DNA of 64,000 nt from Acidovorax sp. Its GTDB lineage: Bacteria; Pseudomonadota; Gammaproteobacteria; Burkholderiales; Burkholderiaceae_C. Each line of letters opens with the position of its first letter. Positions within the stretch are counted from its first letter, which is position 1. Made by a program: the position numbers and the translations under genes. The notes under the pieces were generated by a model that saw only the letters and a program-made list of their open reading frames with translations, was not told the origin of the DNA and made no database searches. This document shows, piece by piece, positions 42,308-51,122 of the stretch. Location: NCBI GenBank assembly GCA_030692685.1, contig JAUXZO010000099.1:1-64000 (forward strand), in the 5' to 3' direction.

Positions 42308-45184
42308 TCAAGCCAACTCCCATTGGATTTTGAATACTTCTTTTAATGTCGATGTGGAAGCCAGCCGGCCTTCCAGGTCATCAATCAATCGACTGCGCTG
42401 CCCATCAATCTCATCCTGCCGGTCAAAAATCTTGCGCCTTAATTGGCTGCGCTTGTCTTCCAAATCCCGCTGCCGCTTCTGCCAGCTCAGCTTTTCCTCC
42501 AGCGTGGCCGCCACCGTGGCAGTGCGGCGCACGTCTTTGATTTCGCGGTCCAGCTCCTTGACTTCGTTTTCCAGCCCCACCTTCAGGTCATCCGCCCAAG
42601 CATCGAGCTTTTGCACTTCAGCATCAAAGTAGCCCAGGTTGCGGGTGTTGACGGCCTGAAGGTGCTGCCGCTCCAGGCGCAGCACTCCTTCATTCAGCGC
42701 TGCGGGGGGCTGCATCAGCAGGTCGTTTTGCAGCAGTTCGGCGGGCAGCCGCAGCAGCTTTTCGGCATCTTCTTCGTGCAAGGCTTCACCCGCGTCGGTC
42801 AGGCCAGCCACCAGCAAATAGTCTTCTACCAAGCCCAGCGCATCCACCGACAGCACGCTGAACGACAGCCAGCCGCCTTGCCCGCGCAGGGCTTTGAGTG
42901 TGGCGATGTGGGTGCCATGGGCTTCGTAGTCAAAGCGTATGCGGGCCGTGGGCAGGGTGCGGGCTTTAGCCTGGGCAATCAACGCCTGGGCCAGCGGGTG
43001 GCCAGTGCGGTACAGGTGCGCCTCTCCACTGCGGCGGGGCAGTTCGTAGCGGCCGGGCGGGGCGTCCCCTGCCAGTACGTCAGCGGGTGTTTGGATGAGC
43101 GTGAAGCCTTCATGGTCGAAATCTGCGTGGCTCTGCAACTCGGCCTGGGTCAGGTCCATAAGCAAGCGCTCGTAGCGGCTGCGGGCGCTTTTGCTCTCGG
43201 TCTGGCGGACCTTGAGTTTGTCTTGCACGGCTTCGTCAAAGTTTTCCAACAGCAGTTGCCGGGTTTTGAGCATGGCGGCGTTGATTTCGCCCGACAGGTC
43301 TAGCTGCAGTTGCTGGAAAGAAGTTTCTATCTCTTGCGGGTTGCGGCAGGTCCTATAGATGTCGGCAATGCGGCGCTCAAAGTCCACGCCGCTGCCAATG
43401 GTGCCCAGCACTTCGTCGCTGGCACCAAACACGCCTTCAAACAGCTGGAACTTTTGCGCAAGTAACTCATATACGCGCTTGTCGGCCGGGTTGCTGTGGT
43501 CAATAAAGTTGACCACCACCACATCGTGCTTTTGGCCGTAGCGGTGGCAGCGGCCTATGCGCTGCTCAATGCGCTGGGGGTTCCAGGGCAGGTCGTAGTT
43601 GATGACCAGCGAGCAAAACTGCAAATTGATGCCTTCGGCCCCAGCTTCGGTGGCAATCATGATCTGCGCGGAGTCTTTGAAGTGCTCCACCAGCGCGGCG
43701 CGGGTGTCTGCGGTGCGCGAGCCGGTGATGCGGTCGGTTCCCGCATGGCGCTGCAGCCAAACTTGGTAAATGGCGGTGGCTTGAGGGCTGGCGTTGGTAC
43801 CGTTGAACAACACGGTTTGGCCTGCGTAAGCGCTTTGCTCCAGTAGGGCCAGCATGTAGTCTTGGGTGCGGCGGGACTCGGTGAAGATGAGGGCCTTTTT
43901 ATTGGCGCCCAGCTTTTCCAGCTCGGTAAAAGCTTTGCCCAGCGCCACCAGCAGGGCTTGGCCTTTGGCGTTGTCGCGGATGGTCGTGGCCAGGCGCTGG
44001 AACTCGCGCAGCTCGGCAATCTCGTCCGCAACACTGGCCAGCGGCGGGACTGCATCGCCGCCCTCGTCCCCCCACTCTTCTTCGGTTTCGTCCAAGGACT
44101 CGTAGTCTTTGTCTAGTTCTGCACTTAGCTGCGCATCGGTCTTGTCCGCAGACTCCGCGCCCAGCTTGTCTTGAAGGCGCTGTGCCATGGTGCCCAGCGC
44201 GCCGCCAATGGCGTGGCTGCTGGAGGCCAGCAGCTTCCACAGCACCAGCGATATGAGCTGGCGCTGCCCGGCAGGCAAGGCATTGAGCGCAGGGCGGCGC
44301 AAATAGTCGGACACCATGTCGCGCAGCACTTGTTCGTCTTGCGACGGGGTGAATTGCTCCACCATGGGGATGCGCTTGGTGTACGAGATGTAGGGCTGCA
44401 CCTGGCGGCGCAGGGTGCGCATGCACACGGGTTGCAAGCGCTCACGCAGCTTGGCCACGGTGGCGGCGTTGTTCAGGGTGCCAAACTGGTCGCGAAAACT
44501 GGGCAGGTCGCCAAACACTCGCTCATCCACCAAGCTAACCAGGCCATACAGCTCCAGCAGCGAGTTTTGCAGCGGCGTGGCGGTGAGTAGCACCTTGGGG
44601 GCATTGGCCAACGCTTCTTTCAATGCTTTGCCGATGACGTTGCTGGGTTTGTAGACGTTGCGCAGGCGGTGGGCTTCGTCCATCACGACCAGATCCCATG
44701 GCACGCGACGCAAATCGTCGGCCTTGGTCTTGGCAAACTGGTAGGAGCAAATCAGCACGCGGGCTTGATCAAATGGGTTGCTATGACCTTCTTTTCGCTG
44801 CTCCTTGTAGCTCTTGGCTTCGAGTATCAGCGCTTGCAAGCTGAACTTGTCCTGCAGCTCCTGGTGCCATTGTTTGCGCAAGTTTGCGGGGGTGATGACC
44901 AGGATGTGCCGCTTACGCTCTGCCCAGCGCTGGGCGATGACCAAGCCCGCCTCTATGGTCTTGCCCAGGCCCACCTCGTCGGCCAGGATCACGCCTTGCG
45001 AAAGCGGGCTGCGGAAGGCGAAGAGTGCAGCCTCTACCTGATGGGGGTTCAAATCGACCTGCGCATCGACCAAGGTGGATGCAAGCAGGTCGGGAGAATC
45101 CCGCCCAATCTGGCGCGAAAGCAGCCAGGCGATGTACTGGGATTGATAAGGAGTGGTGGGGTGGGGTGGCAAAGCGAGTCTCAT
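42308..45184 (-). CDS. SNF2/RapA-type DEAH helicase of the defence island
   Basis: 958 residues from MRLALPPHPTTPY; an in-frame TTG 11 codons upstream is the alternative. Walker A DEVGLGKT (69-76), DEAH (169-172) and the C-terminal helicase motifs NYDLPWNPQRIEQRIGRCHRYGQ are complete. The last 100 residues are a long charged coiled coil (KELDREIKDVRR, LSWQKRQRDLEDKRSQLRR). It is the first gene of the minus-strand island, starting 50 bp inside the right direct repeat. Such helicases accompany several defence systems. Confidence 0.9.
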   Translation of the reverse strand: MRLALPPHPTTPYQSQYIAWLLSRQIGRDSPDLLASTLVDAQVDLNPHQVEAALFAFRSPLSQGVILADEVGLGKTIEAGLVIAQRWAERKRHILVITPANLRKQWHQELQDKFSLQALILEAKSYKEQRKEGHSNPFDQARVLICSYQFAKTKADDLRRVPWDLVVMDEAHRLRNVYKPSNVIGKALKEALANAPKVLLTATPLQNSLLELYGLVSLVDERVFGDLPSFRDQFGTLNNAATVAKLRERLQPVCMRTLRRQVQPYISYTKRIPMVEQFTPSQDEQVLRDMVSDYLRRPALNALPAGQRQLISLVLWKLLASSSHAIGGALGTMAQRLQDKLGAESADKTDAQLSAELDKDYESLDETEEEWGDEGGDAVPPLASVADEIAELREFQRLATTIRDNAKGQALLVALGKAFTELEKLGANKKALIFTESRRTQDYMLALLEQSAYAGQTVLFNGTNASPQATAIYQVWLQRHAGTDRITGSRTADTRAALVEHFKDSAQIMIATEAGAEGINLQFCSLVINYDLPWNPQRIEQRIGRCHRYGQKHDVVVVNFIDHSNPADKRVYELLAQKFQLFEGVFGASDEVLGTIGSGVDFERRIADIYRTCRNPQEIETSFQQLQLDLSGEINAAMLKTRQLLLENFDEAVQDKLKVRQTESKSARSRYERLLMDLTQAELQSHADFDHEGFTLIQTPADVLAGDAPPGRYELPRRSGEAHLYRTGHPLAQALIAQAKARTLPTARIRFDYEAHGTHIATLKALRGQGGWLSFSVLSVDALGLVEDYLLVAGLTDAGEALHEEDAEKLLRLPAELLQNDLLMQPPAALNEGVLRLERQHLQAVNTRNLGYFDAEVQKLDAWADDLKVGLENEVKELDREIKDVRRTATVAATLEEKLSWQKRQRDLEDKRSQLRRKIFDRQDEIDGQRSRLIDDLEGRLASTSTLKEVFKIQWELA

Positions 45185-45234
45185 CACGGGCGGTGACAGA
45201 TTATGTAACCCCTGCAACGAGGGTCGCAGGCCCT

Positions 45235-45302
45235 CGTTTTACGACTGCCTGGTGGAGGTGGAGGCGAGCACCGTGCAAGCGGCCCCCGGGGCGTCCATGT
45301 AA
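45235..45302 (+). pseudogene. Orphan 3' fragment of the molybdopterin oxidoreductase gene
   Basis: The 68 bases match the end of the gene at 34754-34821 with two substitutions. The preserved frame codes for YDCLVEVEAS, then SM instead of ST before the stop. No start or upstream coding part exists, so it is a remnant created by the island's insertion. Confidence 0.85.
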
Positions 45303-45358
45303 AAGCTGCGGGCTGACGACGCTTTGCCGCAGGAGGTTTACTCCTGATTTAATAGCTA

Positions 45359-45383
45359 CTAGCGCTTTACCAACAAGCGCCAG
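45359..45383 (+). repeat. TAGCGCTT hairpin element (within right direct repeat)
   Basis: CTAGCGCTT-TACCAAC-AAGCGCCAG; one arm base has changed (C for T), weakening the hairpin compared with the left copy. Confidence 0.88.
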
Positions 45384-45430
45384 AGGCCGATTTGGCTTGA
45401 AGTTTGACGCCCCACATCCTCAGCGCCCAC

Positions 45431-45450
45431 AAAAAAGGGGCCGAAGCCCC
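45431..45450 (-). terminator. Rho-independent terminator with TTCG tetraloop
   Basis: On the minus strand GGGGC-TTCG-GCCCC is followed by TTTTTT. It ends the DJ-1/PfpI transcript 14 bp beyond its stop codon. Confidence 0.9.
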
Positions 45451-45463
45451 TTGTCCCTTGGCA

Positions 45464-46144
45464 TCAACCCAACTGCTTGAGCAGCGCATGTGCCCCTTGC
45501 TCAGATGACGCAGGGTTTTGCCCGGTGATGAGCGTGCCATCGGTCAGCACATACGGCGCCCAATCAGCGCCTTTGGAGTATTCGCCGCCGTTGGCCTTGA
45601 GCATGTCTTCCACCAGGAAGGGCACAATTTTGGTCAGCTGCACAGCTTCTTCTTCGGTGTTGGTGAAACCCGTGACCTTCTTGCCCTTGACCAGCGGTGT
45701 GCCGTCCGGCGCCTTGGTGTGGCGCAGCACACCCGGGGCGTGGCACACCAGCGCCAGCGGCTTGCCAGCGGCAAAGGTTTTTTCGATGAGCGCAATGGAC
45801 GTTGCGTCTTCTGCCAGGTCCCACAGCGGGCCGTGGCCGCCGGGGTAGAACACGGCGTCAAAGTCATCTACCTTCACGCTGGACAGGAGCACGGTGCTGG
45901 CCAATTGCTTTTGCGCGTCGGCATCGCCTTTGAAGCGGCGCGTGGCATCGGTCTGCGCATCGGCGTCATCGCTTTTGGGGTCCAGCGGCGGCTGGCCGCC
46001 TTTGGGCGATGCGATGGTGATGTCAGCGCCTGCGTCTTTGAACACGTAATACGGTGCTGCGAACTCTTCCAGCCAGAAGCCCGTCTTTTTGCCGGTGTCG
46101 CCCAGTTGGTCGTGCGACGTGAGAACCATGAGGATGCGTGCCAT
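45464..46144 (-). CDS. DJ-1/PfpI-family class I glutamine amidotransferase-like protein
   Basis: 226 residues from MARILMVLTSHDQLG; the 22-codon extension upstream is unlikely. The nucleophile elbow is LALVCHAPGVL with the family Cys, and AVFYPGGHGPLWDL holds the oxyanion region. It resembles Hsp31/PfpI-like chaperone-glyoxalase proteins (KTGFWLEEFAAPYYVFKDAG). It may detoxify methylglyoxal or repair glycated proteins; inferred from family. Confidence 0.88.
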   Translation of the reverse strand: MARILMVLTSHDQLGDTGKKTGFWLEEFAAPYYVFKDAGADITIASPKGGQPPLDPKSDDADAQTDATRRFKGDADAQKQLASTVLLSSVKVDDFDAVFYPGGHGPLWDLAEDATSIALIEKTFAAGKPLALVCHAPGVLRHTKAPDGTPLVKGKKVTGFTNTEEEAVQLTKIVPFLVEDMLKANGGEYSKGADWAPYVLTDGTLITGQNPASSEQGAHALLKQLG

Positions 46145-46241
46145 AAAAATTGCTTTCGAAGAGGTATTGAACAGGTAACCGATCACCGTAGCAGCAATCA
46201 CCACCGCCACAAACCGCCATGGGCGGATTCGCGGCGTTGGC

Positions 46242-47405
46242 TTACAGCGCTGCTTCCAGAATGCGCCGGCTCACGGCCGGAGTGATCTCGCGCTGCTCAC
46301 CCAGCTTGACCATGCCATGGGCTTCCAGCTGCGCCACCACCGTGTCCACCGCATCGGCCCCCAGGCCGTAGCCCGACAGGCGCGTGCGGATGCCCATGCT
46401 TTCAAAGAAGTCGCGCGTGCGCTCAATGGCGGCGGTGATGCGCTCATCATGGGTGCCCGTGGTGATGCCCCACACACGCTCGCCGTATTGCAATAGCTTG
46501 TCGCGCTTGGGCACGCGGCGCTCGTTGAGCAGCGCAGGCAGCACGATGGCCAGCGTGCGCGCATGGTCGATGCCGTGCAGCGCGGTCAGCTCGTGGCCGA
46601 TCATGTGGGTGGCCCAGTCTTGCGGCACGCCCGCGCCGATCAGGCCGTTGAGCGCCATGGTGGCGGCCCACATGAGGTTGGCGCGGTCGTCGTACACGGG
46701 CTCGGGGGCGGCCAGCAGGCGCGGGCCGATCTCGATCAGCGTCTGCAAAATGCCCTCGGCAAACCGGTCTTGCACGGGCGCGTTGACCGGGTAGGTGAGG
46801 TACTGCTCCACGGTGTGCACAAAGGCATCGACCACGCCGTTGGCCAACTGCTGGGTTGGCAAGGTATAGGTCTTGGTCGGGTCGAGCACGGAGAACACCG
46901 GGTAGGTGTGTTTGCTGCCAAAGGCCAGCTTGGCGCCCTTGGCGCGGTGGGTGATGACACCCCCATTGTTCATCTCCGAACCCGTGGCGGGCAAGGTAAG
47001 CACGGTGCCAAACGGCAGCGCGCCCGTGATGTTGCGGCCACCCTTTTCCAGAATCGCCCAGGGGTCGCTGCCTTCAAAATTGACGGCGGCGGCAATGAAC
47101 TTGACCGCGTCGATCACCGAGCCGCCACCCACCGCGAGCAGAAAGTCAAAACCGCCTTCGCGGATCTGCACCACGGCCCTCATGGACGTCTCAAAGCTGG
47201 GGTTGGGCTCAATGCCGTTGAAGGTAGCGTGCTGGCGGTCGCCCAGCGCGGCGCGCACCTCGGCCAGCGTGCCGGTCTTTTCGGCGCTGGCGCCACCCAC
47301 CAGGATCAGCACCTTGGCGGTAGCGGGCACCAGCTTGGCCAGGTCGGCGATGCGGCCTTGGCCGAAGGCGATGTGGGTGGGGTTGTGAAAGTCGAAGTTG
47401 AGCAT
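46242..47405 (-). CDS. yqhD: Iron-containing NADPH alcohol dehydrogenase, YqhD-like
   Basis: 387 residues from MLNFDFHNPTHIAFGQGRI, the same length as E. coli YqhD. LAVGGGSVIDAVKFIA binds the cofactor; FGTVLTLPATGSEMNNGGVI and the metal ligands in VVDAFVHTVEQYL and HMIGHELTALHGIDHA are present. It reduces short aldehydes such as glyoxal, acrolein and methylglyoxal. The neighbouring DJ-1-type gene, 97 bp downstream, fits a shared role against reactive aldehydes. Confidence 0.9.
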   Translation of the reverse strand: MLNFDFHNPTHIAFGQGRIADLAKLVPATAKVLILVGGASAEKTGTLAEVRAALGDRQHATFNGIEPNPSFETSMRAVVQIREGGFDFLLAVGGGSVIDAVKFIAAAVNFEGSDPWAILEKGGRNITGALPFGTVLTLPATGSEMNNGGVITHRAKGAKLAFGSKHTYPVFSVLDPTKTYTLPTQQLANGVVDAFVHTVEQYLTYPVNAPVQDRFAEGILQTLIEIGPRLLAAPEPVYDDRANLMWAATMALNGLIGAGVPQDWATHMIGHELTALHGIDHARTLAIVLPALLNERRVPKRDKLLQYGERVWGITTGTHDERITAAIERTRDFFESMGIRTRLSGYGLGADAVDTVVAQLEAHGMVKLGEQREITPAVSRRILEAAL

Positions 47406-47627
47406 GGGGGTCTTTCTGAGGAGGCGCGCGAACGCGCCGCTGGGACGCGCATTGTGCGGCGCACTAACGCCCGGGCGGAGTCGCGGGGGCGATAACCCTG
47501 CGCCCCACTCCACGTGCGCACCAACTCAGCGCCAACCGGACCGTCCAGGCAGGGCATCGACAACCTATGGCGCAGGCGGCCTGTCGATATTCGCCCCACC
47601 CTTATGAGAAGTGGGGGGGGTGCGGGG

Positions 47628-48623
47628 CTATTGAACGATCTGCGCGACCGATGCGCCCACACCGTCTTTTGCCGTCGTGCCGTTGGTGTCCATGTTGTCA
47701 CGCCGAGGTACATCGAAGTTAGCGACGTAGGCACGTTCGCCTACAAAAACCAGCGCCGCAGGAAACTCCAGCGGCCCCTGGCTGCCATTTTTGGAAATGG
47801 TTTTCACCACGCCAACAGGCGACACCGACACCACCGCATTCAACTCGTTAGCGGCGACCCACACGTTGCCGCTGCGGTCAAACGCCATGCCATCGGCACC
47901 CTCCAGCAATGGGCTTTGCGCCAGCAATACCGGTTTGCCGCCCTTGCCATCAGCGCCGATGACCACCTGCCAGACCGCACCACGAGAGGTGTCGGCCACA
48001 TGCAGGACGCCCTTCGAATCAAACTCCAGCCCATTGGCGACGATGGCTTGCTGTGTCTTCCCATCGGGCAGCGTGCGCACGTTCTTGTCGATCTGGGCCA
48101 CGGCCTGCGCCGCGCCGCCCGCAGGGGCAACGCTGTAAATGAGGCCGCTTGCGCCACCCGACACAAACAGGCGGCCCTGCTTGTCAAACGCAATCCCGTT
48201 GGCACCGGGAACGCCGGTCGCAAAGGTTTGCGCAACGCCCGGCTTACCGGCGTCGAGATCGGCGCGCTGGATACGAACGATTTCTGCAAACGGTCCCGCT
48301 GCCACGTACAGATTGCCCATGGCGTCGAACGCGATACCCCCTGGCATGGGCGCAACCGTTTTGCCGTCCATGGTGCGCGATTCAATCTTGCCCACCACCA
48401 CGGGCTTGGGCGATTTCGGATCCACTCGCAAGATGTTGCTTGTCACCCGGTCTGGCAGGTACAAAACACCGTTGCGATCCGCAGCAATGCTCTCGACAAT
48501 CGCCGTGCGCTCGGCACTGGCAGGGTCCAGATCGACCAGGATCGACACGACCGGGCTGCCAGCCTGCAAGCCAGCGCAGCCACTCAGGACGAAGGCCAAC
48601 AGGCCAGCGGATAAGAGTTTCAT
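47628..48623 (-). CDS. NHL/SMP-30-type beta-propeller lipoprotein
   Basis: 331 residues from MKLLSAGLLAFVLSGCAG, with AAGG 7 bases upstream; a start eight codons earlier is possible. The lipobox is LSGC. The rest consists of repeated blade-like units (PGGIAFDAMGNLYVAAG, NGIAFDKQGRLFVSGG, DGMAFDRSGNVWVAAN), typical of SMP-30/gluconolactonase-like propellers. No catalytic assignment is possible. Confidence 0.82.
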   Translation of the reverse strand: MKLLSAGLLAFVLSGCAGLQAGSPVVSILVDLDPASAERTAIVESIAADRNGVLYLPDRVTSNILRVDPKSPKPVVVGKIESRTMDGKTVAPMPGGIAFDAMGNLYVAAGPFAEIVRIQRADLDAGKPGVAQTFATGVPGANGIAFDKQGRLFVSGGASGLIYSVAPAGGAAQAVAQIDKNVRTLPDGKTQQAIVANGLEFDSKGVLHVADTSRGAVWQVVIGADGKGGKPVLLAQSPLLEGADGMAFDRSGNVWVAANELNAVVSVSPVGVVKTISKNGSQGPLEFPAALVFVGERAYVANFDVPRRDNMDTNGTTAKDGVGASVAQIVQ

Positions 48624-48745
48624 GATTTGCCTTGTAGAAAGCGCCAAAGCCTAGCGCCTGCGCCGTGGACATGCGCGGCGGCGCACTTAATCACGCTGTG
48701 GGCGCGCGGGATTGGGGCAAGGCCAAACCGTTGGCCTCCGCCCCA

Positions 48746-49729
48746 TCAATCCAGCTTCACCCCTGCCGCCTTGATGATCTCCCCCCAGCGCTTGGACTCG
48801 GCCCGCGCCATGGCGCGGAACTGCTCGGGCGTGCCCGGCAGGGGCTCCATGCCGAAGTCGGCCATGCGCTTGACCACGGCGGGGTTGAGCAGCGCCTTGT
48901 TCAGGTCGCCGTTCAGGCGCGCAGTGATGGCAGCGGGCAGGCCAGCCGGCGCCAGGATGCCCTGGAACGCATAGACCTCGGTGTTGGGCACACCGGCTTC
49001 GGCCAGCGTGGGCACGTCGGGCAGTGCGGCCACGCGCTTGGCGGAGCCGATGGCCAGGGCACGCACCTTGCCGGACTGGATCACAGGCAAGCCTGCGGCC
49101 AGGTCCAGGAACATGCACGGCACCTGGCCGCCCATCACGTCCTGCATGGCCGGTGCCGCGCCGCGGTACGGGATGTGCGTGAGGAAGGTGCTGGTGCGGT
49201 TCTTGAACATCTCCATCGCCAGGTGGTGGGGCGAGCCGTTGCCAGGCGATGCGTAGTTGAGCTTGCCGGGGTTGGCGCGGGCGTAGGCCAGGAATTCCTT
49301 CACTGTCTTGGCTTCGAACGATGGATGCACCACCAATGCCAAGGGGAAGCGGCTGATGCCGCCCACGTAGGTGAAGTCTTTTTCCGGGTGGAACGGCAGC
49401 TTGCTGAACAGGTGTTCGTTGAAAGCCAGGATGGCGTTGTCGGCCGACATGAAGGTGTTGCCGTCGGGCTTGGCCGTGGCAACGGCCTGGCCACCAATGT
49501 TGGTGGATGCGCCGGGGCGGTTGTCCACAATGATTTGCTGGCCGAGCGTCTGGCGCATGGCCTCGGCCACGGTGCGGGCCAGCACGTCGGTGCCGCCGCC
49601 TGCGGGGTACGGCACCACCCAGCGCAGGGGCTGGTCGGGCCAGGTGGACGCGGACTGAGCGAAGGCCCAGGGGGCGGCGGTGGTGGCGCCTGCGGCGGCC
49701 AGGGCGGACAAGAGGGTTCTGCGTTGCAT
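48746..49729 (-). CDS. Bug-family tripartite tricarboxylate transporter receptor
   Basis: 327 residues. Signal MQRRTLLSALAAAGATTAAP ending at AFAQ. WPDQPLRWVVPYPAGGGTDVLAR and IIVDNRPGASTNIG are hallmark segments of Bug receptors, which are greatly expanded in Comamonadaceae and Alcaligenaceae. Most bind carboxylates and lack linked transporter genes, as here. Ligand unknown. Confidence 0.92.
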   Translation of the reverse strand: MQRRTLLSALAAAGATTAAPWAFAQSASTWPDQPLRWVVPYPAGGGTDVLARTVAEAMRQTLGQQIIVDNRPGASTNIGGQAVATAKPDGNTFMSADNAILAFNEHLFSKLPFHPEKDFTYVGGISRFPLALVVHPSFEAKTVKEFLAYARANPGKLNYASPGNGSPHHLAMEMFKNRTSTFLTHIPYRGAAPAMQDVMGGQVPCMFLDLAAGLPVIQSGKVRALAIGSAKRVAALPDVPTLAEAGVPNTEVYAFQGILAPAGLPAAITARLNGDLNKALLNPAVVKRMADFGMEPLPGTPEQFRAMARAESKRWGEIIKAAGVKLD

Positions 49730-49768
49730 GGGGTTGTCTCCTATGGGTTACTACTGAATTGATAGCTG

Positions 49769-49793
49769 CTAGCGCTTATTCAATTAGCGCTAG
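49769..49793 (+). repeat. TAGCGCTT hairpin element
   Basis: CTAGCGCT-TATTCAATT-AGCGCTAG, preceded by TTGATAGCTG. It lies upstream of the Bug receptor gene start, so here it is not at a transcript end. Confidence 0.9.
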
Positions 49794-49873
49794 AGCCTGT
49801 TTTCGATTGATTTTTATGCTTTCGATGCGTCTTCGCGCCCTGTGCTTGCCGAAGGCGGCGCACCGCGCGGCCC

Positions 49874-49900
49874 AGGCTTCGACAGGCTCAGCCCGAACGG
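49874..49900 (+). repeat. 27 bp dispersed repeat
   Basis: Full match to the element at 162-188 (GGCTTCGACAGGCTCAGCCC, then GAACGG). It is in the 262 bp gap between the Bug receptor and FAH-family genes. Confidence 0.9.
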
Positions 49901-49953
49901 GTGGGGTGGATCGGGCAGGTGGGTGGCTGCGCCCGCGCACTGCGTCGAGCCAG

Positions 49954-49980
49954 CGGTTCAGCGGTTCAGCGGTTCAGCGG
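49954..49980 (+). repeat. 8 bp tandem repeat, just over three units
   Basis: CGGTTCAG repeated three times plus CGG, ending 12 bp before the stop codon of the FAH-family gene. A short satellite that may vary in copy number between strains. Confidence 0.75.
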
Positions 49981-49991
49981 CCCGCCAAGCC

Positions 49992-51005
49992 TCAGACCTC
50001 TGGCGCTGCAATCGTTTGATCAATGGCACCAAAGATGCTGGCGCCGTCCTTGCCCTTGACCTCGATGCGGATGGTGTCGCCAAACTTCATGAAGTCCGTG
50101 CTGGGCTTGCCGTCCTGGATGGTTTCAATGCAGCGCTTTTCGGCGATGCAGCTGTAGCCCTTGGGCCATTCGGTGCGGCCCTTGTCGTCGGTCACGCCCT
50201 TGTTGCTGACGGTGCCGCTGCCGATGATGGAGCCCGCGCGCAGGTTGCGCGTCTTGGCCACGTGGGCAATCAGCTGGCCGAAGTGGAAGGTCATCTCAGG
50301 GCCCGCATCGCACATGCCGACCTTGCGGCCGTTCCAGGTGGACTGCACGGTGAGGTTGACGCGGCCGTGGTCCCAGGTGTCGCCCAGCTCATCCAGCGTG
50401 ACAGCCACGGGCCCGAACGCGGTAGCAGGCTTGGCCTGGAAAAAGCCAAAGCCCTTGGCCAGTTCGGCGGGGATCAGGTTGCGCAGGCTCACGTCGTTGG
50501 CAATCATCACCAGGCGGATGCCGTCCAGCGCCTGGTCGGCGTTGGTGCCCATGTTCACGTCGCCGGTCACCACGGCGATCTCGGCCTCAAAGTCGATGCC
50601 CATGGCTTCGCTGGGCACCACCACGTCGTCGCAGGGGCCGATGAAGTCGTCGCTGCCGCCCTGGTACATCAGCGGGTCGGTGTAAAAACTTTCGGGCACT
50701 TCGGAATTGCGTGCTTTTCGCACCAGTTCGACGTGGTTGATGTACGCCGAGCCATCGGCCCACTGGTAAGCGCGCGGCAGTGGGGCCATGCATTGCTTGG
50801 GGTCGAACGGGAAGGCGTGGCGCGCACGGCCGCTGTTGAGCTGGTCGTACAGGTCCTGCAGCTGGGGCGACAGGAAGCCCCAGTCGTCCAGCACCTGCTG
50901 GAGCTTGCTGGCAATGCCGGTCGCATAATGGGCTGTGCCCAGGTCGCGGGAGACGACAACCAGTTGGCCGTCGCGCGAGCCGTCTTTATAGGTAGCGAGT
51001 TTCAT
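49992..51005 (-). CDS. Fumarylacetoacetate hydrolase (FAH) family protein
   Basis: 337 residues. N-terminal MKLATYKDGSRDGQLVVVSRD and LMYQGGSDDF, then the metal-binding core MGIDFEAEIAVVTGDVNMG and the late TRNLRAGSIIGSGTVSNKG identify the family. These enzymes hydrolyse acyl-pyruvate type substrates in aromatic and amino-acid breakdown. Divergent from an IclR regulator, which is the common control for such genes. Confidence 0.9.
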   Translation of the reverse strand: MKLATYKDGSRDGQLVVVSRDLGTAHYATGIASKLQQVLDDWGFLSPQLQDLYDQLNSGRARHAFPFDPKQCMAPLPRAYQWADGSAYINHVELVRKARNSEVPESFYTDPLMYQGGSDDFIGPCDDVVVPSEAMGIDFEAEIAVVTGDVNMGTNADQALDGIRLVMIANDVSLRNLIPAELAKGFGFFQAKPATAFGPVAVTLDELGDTWDHGRVNLTVQSTWNGRKVGMCDAGPEMTFHFGQLIAHVAKTRNLRAGSIIGSGTVSNKGVTDDKGRTEWPKGYSCIAEKRCIETIQDGKPSTDFMKFGDTIRIEVKGKDGASIFGAIDQTIAAPEV

Positions 51006-51075
51006 GGTGGCAGGACCTTTGTCTCAGGTGGTTGAAATGGGCAGCTTGGCGAAGCAGCCTTAGCGTGAATTACGC

Positions 51076-51098
51076 TTTGGTAAATTGATTTAACTAAA
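51076..51098. promoter_or_regulatory. AT-rich palindrome in the FAH/iclR spacer
   Basis: TTTGGTAAAT and ATTTAACTAAA face each other around TG, an imperfect inverted repeat in an otherwise GC-rich region. The place between divergent genes suits an IclR operator. Prediction by symmetry only. Confidence 0.4.
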
Positions 51099-51122
51099 CA
51101 AAACTCCCAAATTTTAGTGCAC

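Larger units (their letters stand above)
45235..45388 (+). repeat. Direct repeat flanking the defence island, right copy
   Basis: Gapless match to 34754-34907 with 8 differences. It carries a second, isolated copy of the oxidoreductase 3' end, including a TAA stop, without the rest of the gene. The 5% divergence argues against a fresh target duplication and for DNA brought in from a related strain. Confidence 0.95.

Noticed and set aside
34943..45184. DISARM or BREX system
   Set aside because: A SNF2 helicase and an adenine methyltransferase are present, but DrmA/DrmB/DrmC, PglZ and BrxC-like proteins are not.
34925..45234. Prophage or integrative conjugative element
   Set aside because: No integrase, capsid, relaxase or tRNA-end site was found. 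The flanking repeat is the end of a protein gene and only defence genes lie between.
45217..45235. Promoter for the defence operon
   Set aside because: A CATAAT-like -10 exists in the short spacer, but no convincing -35 at proper spacing, so I did not list it as a feature.
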